Assembly (NCBI GenBank): GCA_023101885.1
Contig: JALPQD010000295.1
Span: forward strand, 2,470,505 to 2,534,504
DNA: 64,000 nucleotides
Direction of reading: 5' to 3'
Source: Typhlomys cinereus
Lineage: Eukaryota > Chordata > Mammalia > Rodentia > Platacanthomyidae
Part shown: positions 55,776-64,000 of the stretch, in pieces
Layout: each line of letters begins with the position of its first letter
How positions within the stretch are numbered: the stretch's first letter is position 1
Program-made: the position numbers and the translations under genes
Notes under the pieces: generated by a model
The model's database searches: none
What the model was told of the DNA's origin: nothing
What the model saw: only the letters and a program-made list of their open reading frames with translations

Positions 55776-58552
55776 TGTTTTAAGACATTTTAAAGAAGCT
55801 TAATTGATAAAGCATTTTGATCCTTCTGCCTTCATGATGTTTTGTGGTTGAAGGCTATATTTTCTTATGCCACAGTGAAAGCTTATTGGGTGTCTAGCCA
55901 TCTCCCCAGCAACCAATGGCATCTGACAAGAGTCTTTGCTGTCTTTATCTTTCTTCCAGGTTTCACTATGATTTGAGGTTTTGGTCCCAGGAGTGTCAAA
56001 AAGCCTTGCGCTTTTTGAAGGCCAGGACTTTTTTGTTTAAACAGATAACTTTGACCTCAGCTTTTGTCATATCTAGATAAATGTGTTTTGAATGAATGGC
56101 CCACAGATTACCTCAGCCCAACATTATCTTCTATCTTAAACATGATTCTGTCAATAGAAATTTCTATTACAGAGACTCTGGCTGGGATTCCTAGCAGTGC
56201 TTCTGGGCTTTTAGAGATGACTGCGGCAATTTTTCTGAGAAAGCTGATGAAAGTAATAGCTGCCAGAAAATAGTGTGCCCAGGAGCTGCTAGTGCCATTA
56301 CAGACTTATTCATCTAGTTGCTCTCTCTTTCTGGAATAATTCTCCTGTTCCAGACCTGCATTGTCGTTCACTTACATGAAAAGACCAATCTTTATTAGGT
56401 ATCTAATGATGGAGTCATTTTGTTTTAGATGTGCTCTTCTAGAGATTTCCAAAGAATTTATGTATGTATGGATTGGGGTTGAGTTTCAGGTTCAAAATTG
56501 AGCATTTGAGACAAATGCAGTGAGCAAAAGCCTGGAGGTGGCAAAACAGTATATTTTCAGGGGAAGCCAAGTCTTGAAAAGCATTCTGGGATGGTAATTT
56601 GAGCAGACAAGGGATGCTTTGGAAGACTGGTCTGGTAGTTGCAGTGCACAGGGTGGGTTAAGGTAGTGGGCCAGGACCTAAAGAAACTTCAGTCAGATCA
56701 GCTGTGGAATACCTGCCGTGACTGCTGCTCTTAGCTTGCCTCACTGCTGAGTGATGTGGAGGAAGACAGAGTGGAATGGGAGACATTCCATATGAAAGGG
56801 CAGTACTTATAGTGTGGGGAGGTAGTTTGCTGTCAGATTCCAACATGGTGATAATGGTGATAATGTTCAGTTAGCAGGATACTTAAAAAATTATTTGTTT
56901 TGTTTTGATCAAATGCTATTTTTATCCAGTGCCCATTTTATTTGTGGTTCTGGGTATGTATGTGTGATGATTCCATAGATGAGCCGTGGGTACCATCATA
57001 TCTCCATCTATTATTTGAGCCATCCCATGGAACATTTCTCCGAAAATACCAGCAGTTTCTTCTCTAACCCCTGAGGACAGCTCACAATTCCTATTTTCCA
57101 GACTTTTTCTGAAAAAAGAGTGCCTGCAGGCCTCCCAAGCTGGAGCCGGGTGGAGCTGCTGGTCTTCTCTGTTGTGTGTTTTTCATACTTTCTCTCCCAG
57201 AGCCCAAAAATAGATTCTCGGTTGCATTATGAGTGGATGAGGTTGATAAATTTGGAATCTCCTTGGAAGTTCAGTGAATAGCAACCATCTGCTGAGTAAT
57301 CATTCTAATTACACAGAAGAAGAAGAAGAAGAAGAATTGCTTACTGAGAAGTGGTTTGGAATTCTAATCAATAGCATGGTAGTATTCTTTCATGTTAGAA
57401 GGTAACCACAGCTTCTTTCTGCACAGATCCCATTGTTGGAACCGTTGATTTTTTTTCTGGGTTTTGCTGACACCTGGGAATTACCTTATGGATTTCTTAG
57501 AAGATGGACTGGAATTCCTGGGTGAGGAATTGGCTGGGTGTCCAGTTGAGTGCTGTCACCAACTACATGGAGATAGGCCAAACTTTGCAGAGTAAGAGCA
57601 CATTTCTCCATATGGCTCTTACTTCAGACACCAAAGACAAATTCAAATGTCCTCAGGTTTTTCTTTCTTCTGGTCAGATGGCTACGAAATTGGAGTTTTA
57701 CGGTTTAGTAGCATGCCCTCAGTGATGTGGTATACTTAAGATTAAAGTTGAATTACAGCAAATGAATACTGAACACGAGGTTTCTGATTATTCTCTTCCC
57801 AGAGAGACTTGAATGGTAATTGCTGATCCTGACTAAGTTGTGTGGGAATAGATTTTTCCAGACTAGGGATGTTCACCTGCGTCTCGTTGTCCTTGTTTTT
57901 GTTGGGACTTAATCTTATACTGTGTAAGTGGCTGAACTTTGACCTCCAGCTTCTTCTTAAGTTTCTGGCTAATACTTTTAACCTCTGATTCCTCGATGAG
58001 GCAGAATTCATACAGCTAGTGTTCCCACAGCTAGTGGCAACAACACTCTTACTAGAAATAATAAGGGGTCTAGAGAGCAGCACCAAGTAGCTGAGGACAA
58101 AGGTCGTCTCTAATTGAAAAGCAATTAGTCACTATGCAAGCCACCAATCAGCAGCAGACAAGTCTGCCATCCATTGCCAAGGCCTCAGAGCTGAGTAGCG
58201 ACCCAGGGCCAGGTTGGAGCCATCCATATTGGGAAGAAAGTCTGTCCCAGTTCAGGCTGGAACAGAAGACAGGGCTTCAACCCTTGCTTCTGCCTTGGTT
58301 ACTTGACAGGTCATGCCCATAGCTGGAGCTGTTTGACACAGCTGCTCCAGAACAGAAAATGGATGTTATGAAAGAACTAATAGTAGATCTTGGCAAAACC
58401 ATCTGTTGACCTTGTTTCTTTACTTTCTTCTTCATACCTTCAGGCCTGTTTCCAGAATAACAGTCCCATCTTTTCAAGATGATGACTTAAGTATTTTTTT
58501 CAGGGTGAATGGAAGCTAGTTAACTGATTTATTAGAGGACATTTTCCATTTT
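55776..58552. other. Longest unassigned stretch
   Basis: About 2.8 kb with no repeat I can name. (GAA)n lies at 57315-57336. Open frames of 60-114 codons (56064-56273, 57504-57725, 57742-58086 minus) lack recognisable domains or clear exon signals. This is the part of the window most likely to hold unique or conserved non-coding sequence, but nothing specific is shown. Confidence 0.45.
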
Positions 58553-58662
58553 TATTTTAAAAACAGGATTTTGTTACCTACATTGGTCTTGAACTCATGG
58601 TTTTCATCTTTCAGCAATTTTATGCCCCCAGAATATGGGATTACAGGCATATACCTGCATAA
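58553..58662 (-). mobile_element. Decayed B1 SINE (antisense)
   Basis: CAGGATTTTGTTACCTACAT, TGGTCTTGAACTCATGG and GAATATGGGATTACAGGCAT match, in order, the reverse complement of the 7SL-derived B1 element. T-rich sequence on the left is its A tail. Confidence 0.75.
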
Positions 58663-58867
58663 ATACACTAACTATTAAATATTTTTGAGTGCTTACTATG
58701 TGTGGATATGGTGCTAAGTGATGGAGATACTATGAATGAATGAATGAAAACTAAATGACAGAGTCGTGATCATTGATCTTACAAAACTTAAATTTGTTTT
58801 GGTAGGTAGCTGGTGTCTTTCAAGGATATCCACTAGAGAGACTTCCCCTGAAAAGTAATCTCTACAC

Positions 58868-58950
58868 CAAACCCTCGATGTGTGTGGTCTGGCGAATTTC
58901 TTACAGGATAACTTGGAATATTCTCTGTTTTAAGAAGAGGACTTGCATCA
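58868..58950. repeat. Local direct repeat, unit 1 (83 bp)
   Basis: It begins CAAACCCTCGATGTGTGTGG and ends GGACTTGCATCA. It is identical to 59140-59222 except one base (TATT against TAGT near 58920). It is not a known repeat family, is not flanked by A tails, and is separated from unit 2 by about 190 bases of different sequence. Confidence 0.95.
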
Positions 58951-59139
58951 ATATAGCAAATAATGTGTGTGCCTGCTGTATGTGGGGGAGTGCCAAGTTT
59001 CTGATTAGAGAGAGAAGTATCAGGAAGAGGAAATAAATGCAAGAGGAGTCAGAGCTCATCATGGGTCCCTAGACTTCACTGTATGTAAGCCGCTCTAGTG
59101 CAAGTTCTATTAAGATCCTGGAGTATCTGTTTCCTATAG

Positions 59140-59222
59140 CAAACCCTCGATGTGTGTGGTCTGGCGAATTTCTTACAGGATAACTTGGAATAGTCTCTGT
59201 TTTAAGAAGAGGACTTGCATCA
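59140..59222. repeat. Local direct repeat, unit 2 (83 bp)
   Basis: Second copy of the repeat at 58868, with 82 of 83 bases the same. On its right it abuts a MaLR-like LTR (AGTTAAATACAGGTATCAAC). Confidence 0.95.
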
Positions 59223-59560
59223 TAGTTAAATACAGGTATCAACTTGATAGTTGAAAGCTTGAACTATGGGCACAGTGGTGAAGAGTTGAGTTAAACTCTG
59301 AACAAGCTTGCAGGAGATTGTTTAATTGATGGAGAAGGTTCAGCTTATGGTGGGTGGGACTAGTCCCTTCATAGGTAGATAAAATGAAGGACATTGATTG
59401 AGTAAGTTGGTATTCTTCACTATATTTGGCCAGACATACTGGTCTGGAAAGTGAGAATTGTCCCTTTCTCAGCAAAACATATGATGTGGCCAGTTTCCTT
59501 CAGCCCCTGTTATTGATATGAGCTTTCATGCCAGTCTGGACAAAGAAGTGTAACTGGGAA
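59223..59560 (+). mobile_element. MaLR-like LTR (sense, decayed)
   Basis: ATAGTTAAATACAGGTATCA, ACTTGATAGTTGAAAGC, GCAGGAGATTGTTTAATTGA, TTATGGTGGGTGGGACTAGT and AACATATGATGTGGCCAG follow the MaLR LTR block order also seen at 60480 and 17148. The 3' end is unclear. Confidence 0.6.
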
Positions 59561-60479
59561 TCAAGAGAAAATGAAAACTCCTTGCTCCCTCTTCAGTTGT
59601 TTGGTTATGAATTTATCAGCAACATGCAGAGTAACTGTGAGAATTTCATACCACGATCTTGCATTATTCTGAATCTGTACTCACTCTGAGTTAGTTCTTT
59701 GCATTTATATACCCTTCTCTTTGAGGTCATTTGAAGGGTCTCACATGAAGGCTTTTTGAAGAGTAAGTGCAGACTCACAGATATATGTCCACAGACTCAA
59801 GAGTACTACCTTCTAATTTCTTTTTTTGTTCAACTTGTTTTTTTATTTCATTTTTCCATTTGTACAATTGTCAAATAACGCTAATACATATTTTAGCATG
59901 TATTGTCAAAATTAAAATGTAATAAATCAGCACAATATGCATTGGTTAGAGAGATACCGATCACATATTATCAAATTTCAAAAGATTTTTTAAGAATTAC
60001 TATATTAAATCTTGTATATAAATACTTTGTATATGTATAAATACTATAAGTGAACAATCTCTCTAATCTTTCTTTCTGAGAGAGAGAGAGAGAGACTGAG
60101 ACTCTTTAAGCGATATTCTTGATAAAGTTACCCATGAGTTCTTGGATAAAGGCCACAACTGTGCTTCAAAGATGAGAGTTTTCATTTTATTGCTTCATGT
60201 TTTTGTACTATTTTGATGTCTTTATTTATTTAAATTACCTAGTCCTTGAGGGGAGAGGATCGTATGGTCAGTGGGAGCTGAGTGGTTCACAGTCATCTGT
60301 TCTCTCCTGACCATCAGGTGTCGCTCGCTCTACTTTTTAATTTCTAATAGTATTTTAACAATACTAATATTGCAAATTATGCATCTATATCACTTAATAA
60401 GTCTTTTGATTGAAAATTGTTTTCTTGTTGGCTGAATTATTCCTTACAATCTCTATATGTTACTTCACAAACAAAAATG
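59561..60479. other. Unassigned AT-rich sequence
   Basis: No gene is seen. A short (GA)n lies at 60078-60095. Confidence 0.4.
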
Positions 60480-60745
60480 TAAACTGAAACTTTCAGATAT
60501 GCCTATGAGAAATTAATTAAGGCAAGCCTGTAGGAGATTGTCTAGTTGCAGATTTGATATGGAAAGGCCTAGACTCTGGAAGGTGGAAATATTCTCTGTG
60601 CAGGTGAATAAGATGGAGAGATGACTGGTCCTTACCCTTCTGTTCTTACTGTAAATGTGATGTGGTTAGTCCCTTAGTTCCTGATGCTGACAAGCTCTCC
60701 TGTCTTATTGGACTATAACTTGAAGATAAAAGACAATAATAATCC
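60480..60745 (+). mobile_element. MaLR-like LTR (sense, decayed)
   Basis: GATATGCCTATGAGAAATTA, TAGGAGATTGTCTAGTTGC, GGAAAGGCCTAGACTCTGGA, TGTAAATGTGATGTGGTTAG, TTGGACTATAACTTGAAG. The order fits a MaLR LTR related to 59223. Confidence 0.55.
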
Positions 60746-60828
60746 TCTTGACCTAAATAGATTGGGTCAGATGTTATTGGAACTGAATATGTCATTCTAT
60801 GTCCTTGTTCTTTAAGCTTATATGGTTT

Positions 60829-60885
60829 CTGGTGGTAACTCAGTGGTAGGGTGCTGGCCTAGCACGTGAAGGGTCACTGATTTCA
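60829..60885 (+). mobile_element. ID-like tRNA-derived SINE fragment (sense)
   Basis: GGTGGTAACTCAGTGGTAGG, GTGCTGGCCTAGCACGTGAA and GGGTCACTGATTTC match the ID element head (A box, anticodon arm, B box) with several changes. No A tail remains. Confidence 0.65.
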
Positions 60886-60984
60886 TAAACTTATTTATCC
60901 TTTGTTTTGGAAAGGAATGGATAATCATTAAAATGTTTAGAAAATACTTCTTGTTTATTAGCATGGAACAAAGTAATCAGATAC

Positions 60985-61590
60985 TTTTATATTTACCCTC
61001 TCTGTCAGTTTTCTTCATTCTTCTTACACATCTACTTCCATTCCTAGTAACCCCTCCCCACTTTACTTTCATACCACATATAGAAGAAAATGTATTACAT
61101 TTGTACAACTTGGTGAGCCTGACATTTCTTTTACCATAATAAATTCCATTTTCATTTATTTACCTTCAGATGACATGATTTTATTCTTCCTTATAGCTGA
61201 ATAAGACATTCTTATTCAGTCATCCATTGATGTACCATTCTTGGTTCTGTAATGTGGCCACTGTTAACAGTACCATAGTAAACATGGACATTCAGTATCT
61301 CTGATTCAGGACTCTGATTCTTTTAGAAATGCACTTAGAGTTAGTATAGCTGGATCATGTGGTAGTTTATTTCTTTTTAAAGGAAACTTAATTTTGATTG
61401 TACAGTTGAACTAGTTTACATCCCCACTAACAAGGTATAAGGATTGCTTTTCCCCTACATTTTACCAACATTTGTTGCTGTCTATTTTATGATTGGTGGG
61501 ATTCTAATTTGGCTGAGATGGAAATGGCTCATATTTTCCTGATGGTAAAAAATGACCATTTTTTTTCATGTTTGAAAACACTTCTTGAAT
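60985..61590 (-). mobile_element. Old L1 3' part (antisense)
   Basis: Antisense L1 landmarks are TATAGCTGAATAAGACATTC, TTCAGTCATCCATTGATGTA, CCATAGTAAACATGGACATT, GTTAGTATAGCTGGATCATG, CTAGTTTACATCCCCACTAA and CATTTGTTGCTGTCTATTTT. All frames are broken. Confidence 0.78.
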
Positions 61591-62289
61591 GTGAGATTAA
61601 TGCACCACACTGCAAATGGGGTGAGGAAGAGGTGAGCCCACCAGCATGCAGACTGTTTCACACACATGTTCTCCCACCATGCTCAGCTAGTTATCTCACT
61701 TCCCATTTCATTAAAAGAAATAGAGGCCATCTGAGCATTCTCACCTCCTCAGCCAGGCCTGTAACTTCTCCATGCACACCTCCTGCTTTCATCCTCGAGT
61801 GGATGCACTGTCATTGTGGACCTTAAGGCCAGCCTGGACCATTATCCTTGCTCACTCAAAGCTTCTACACTGTCTCATATGCCTGATAAAATGTGTGTGT
61901 GCTTGGTAAGGAAACTGGATGAGAACAGTGTGTTAATGGAAATAAGTGTTCCTGCAAATTATTTATTTCTCTTAGTATGAGCTTCATGCTGAAGCTAGAA
62001 TGAAAAAAAATGACAAGGTGAAAGCAAACAGAGTAGTATGGAAAGATAAGGGGAGAAAAAACAGCAGGGGGGAGAGTAGTTGGGAAAGTGCATATGACAC
62101 CAAAGCATGATTTATGCACAGATAGCACAGCGAATCCCATTAATATGAACAATTAATATTCATTGACAATTATAATAAGAGTGAAAACATTTGTTTGAAG
62201 GTTTTTAATTCAGTGTCCTGGGGGAGGTAAGTAAATAAACTCTTAGCAATATTCTGCCATGTTGTGAATTTTTTGTATTTTGTTTTATT
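61591..62289. other. Unassigned sequence
   Basis: No gene is supported. The 105-codon frame at 61509-61826 overlaps the L1 end and has no recognised domain. Confidence 0.4.
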
Positions 62290-62495
62290 TTTAACTTTCC
62301 TTTATTTACTTAGAGAGACAGAGAGAGAGAGAGAGAAAGATGCTCACATGCATGCCGTGGCACAGTGGTGGAGGTCAGAGGACAAATTTTGCAAGTCAGT
62401 TCTCTCCTTCCACCATGTGGGCTTTCAGGGAGGGAGTTCAGGTTGCCAAGCTTATAAACTGGCATCTTAATTGCTGAGCTAACTTGCTGGCCCAT
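62290..62495 (-). mobile_element. B3-like SINE (antisense)
   Basis: TCCTTTATTTACTTAGAGAG, (GA)n at about 62314-62335, CATGCATGCCGTGGCACAGT, GGAGGTCAGAGGACAAATTT, CTCTCCTTCCACCATGTGGG and GCTGAGCTAACTTGCTGGCC are a well-preserved antisense B3-like SINE. A T-run to the right (62496-62506) belongs to the flank. Confidence 0.85.
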
Positions 62496-62802
62496 TTTTT
62501 TTTTTTACTGGTACTTCACTCTTTTCCTTCTTCCAGGATTCTTTAAAAGTATTAATAGTTTGTGTTTTATTCTGATTGTGTAGAGATGTATTTTGTAATA
62601 CATAATGGATAAAAATAAAATTTAAAGAAAAAATAGAAATCACTTTTAACAGCAAACATGCAGAAATAAGTTTTGTTAAGAATTTCATTAGATTTCCACA
62701 CATGCATTTACAAAAGTGTAACAATATGGTCCACTCAGTTGTGGTTGTATCATTGGCAAATACCTATGCTTTTCTTAATTTTTGATGTATTCAAGGGTAG
62801 AA

Positions 62803-62930
62803 ACCAGGCATAGTGTTACACACTGAGGCACACCACCACAATAAGTTAAGAGTCAGCCTGGAGTGCATAGTGAGTTCAAGTCTAGATTGAATGAAGACCT
62901 GTGTCAAAAAGAAATAAAACAAAGTAAGAC
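62803..62930 (+). mobile_element. Decayed B1 SINE (sense)
   Basis: ACCAGGCATAGTGTTACACA, AGAGTCAGCCTGGAGTGCAT, AGTGAGTTCAAGTCTAG, AAGACCTGTGTCAAAAAGAA match B1 in order, with its A-rich tail. Confidence 0.78.
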
Positions 62931-63823
62931 CAAACACATATGGCGCACGCGCATGTGCACAAATAAAATGCCTCACTATAATTACTTATGCACAGTTTTG
63001 ATTTTTTGCCTTGAATAGTCACAGGAATAGACATACTGGCAGGAGTGCAGAAGCCCTCTGTTTCTGCTGGCTCTGCCATACATGAGAGTCATGCTCAGAG
63101 TCCCAGATGCGCGCTGTTTTCATTACTACCTTTGTGTCTTCAATCAGAATTCTTCGGGAGCTCCAAAACTCCCCTTTGCTCTCAAGCATTGAGCATTTAT
63201 AACATTTCTTTGAAAGCTGTGGCTCTAAATTACAAAAGTGATTCATCTGGCAGTTATCATCATATAATACAGAGATGATAAAAGAAAAATAATCAATCTC
63301 CCCTGCTTCCTCATTCTGCTCCTTTTTCTGCCAGTCACACACTGCTGAAGTCATCATGCATGCATTCCTATAGTTTTTAGCCTATAGTTTTTAATTTTAT
63401 TTTTCTCATGTTGAGAATGGATTCTTACCACAGGCAATATTTTCAGCAGTCTTTGGAATGTATCATAATCAACCTTCCTGTCCAATGCACATTGATCTAA
63501 TTTTTTTCTAGTGACTATGGAAATCGTGATATTGCTGGGTCAGTGATTTAGGTGAGACTCAACTAGATTCTTCTAGTCTTGGATAGATTCTCATGCATTG
63601 GTAGTACACTGGCACTCAGTTGCCCTCTAAAAGATTCATTAACCTGTTACACTAAAATGCCATATCATTGCTATTCAATTTTTAAAATTTTGTTACTATT
63701 TGCAAGGTTGAATTTATTTTCAAATGCTTATTCTCCATTTTATTTCTTTCTGCAAATAACTTTTATAGTCATTTGTCCACTTTTATAATGAACTGTTAAA
63801 ATCAGTGTCCCTTGAAATTGCAT
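62931..63823. other. Unassigned sequence
   Basis: No gene or confident repeat. A 112-codon antisense frame at 63019-63357 has no recognised domain. Confidence 0.4.
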
Positions 63824-64000
63824 TGTCTAACAAACGTCTTTGAAAATGCTCCACTTCCTTAACCATCAGGGAAATGCAAATCAAAACTTCCCTGAAATAT
63901 CATCTCGCCCCAGTCAGGATGGCAAGAATCCACAATACAAACAACATCAAATGCTGGAGAGGATGTGGAGAGAAGGGAACTCTCCTACATTGCTGGTGGG
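63824..64000 (+). mobile_element. Young L1 ORF2 3' part, cut by window end (sense)
   Basis: From TGTCTAACAAACGTC the sequence follows 44763-44940 almost base for base: AATGCTCCACTTCCTTA, ACCATCAGGGAAATGCAAAT, CAAAACTTCCCTGAAATATC, GGAACTCTCCTACATTGCTG. It is abruptly 5'-truncated at about 63824 and runs off the right edge at the zinc-knuckle region. Similarity to the long copies suggests the same young subfamily. Confidence 0.95.

Noticed and set aside
57504..58086. Possible exons at 57504-57725 (+) and 57742-58086 (-)
   Set aside because: The frames are short, lack recognised motifs and have no convincing splice sites or conserved neighbours. A cross-species alignment or transcript data would be needed to reopen this.
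58868..59222. CRISPR-like direct repeats
   Set aside because: There are only two 83-bp units, in mammalian DNA, with no regular spacers and no cas genes.

Overview
This is a stretch of mammalian nuclear DNA, almost certainly from a rodent. It has no spliced host gene, rRNA, functional tRNA or CRISPR array that I can support. The rodent call rests on tRNA-derived SINEs of the B2 type ending in (CA)n, B3-like SINEs, decayed B1 and ID-like SINEs, many ORR1/MT/MLT1-like MaLR LTRs, and L1 elements with a polypurine 3' UTR. The young B2-like SINE and the L1 ORF1 do not look like the mouse or rat consensus as I know them, so I suggest another muroid or dipodoid lineage and do not name a species.

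Layout. Positions 1-23,000 are a mosaic of old L1 pieces, MaLR LTRs, SINEs and unassigned sequence, with one young SINE at 4585-4881 and a pair of related LTR-like repeats at about 11845 and 19273. Positions 23,880-29,270 are mostly old antisense L1, from a rodent subfamily and from older mammalian L1M, with a MaLR inside. A possible retroviral LTR follows at 29274-30412.

The centre of the window is an L1 cluster. A full-length antisense L1 (31334-37425), with a clear 14-bp target-site duplication, sits inside the 3' UTR of an older sense L1. A 5'-truncated antisense L1 follows at 37862-38552, then a second near-full-length sense L1 at 39617 to about 46330. The two long copies have related ORF1 and ORF2 but unrelated distal 5' UTRs. 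Both are dead: the antisense copy has few lesions and the sense copy many. At 48024-50010 an L1 with an inverted 5' part shows the signature of twin priming.

Positions 50,000-63,800 are lower in L1 and hold scattered SINEs, MaLRs, microsatellites and a nearly perfect 83-bp local duplication (58868 and 59140). The window ends inside another young L1 ORF2 (63824-64000).

The only protein-coding content is L1 ORF1 (nucleic-acid chaperone) and ORF2 (endonuclease plus reverse transcriptase), which together retrotranspose L1 RNA and, in trans, the A- or CA-tailed SINEs seen here. I found no new biological system. The best leads concern retrotransposition: twin priming, short 3' extensions between A-tracts, an ORF2 patch insertion, and promoter replacement.
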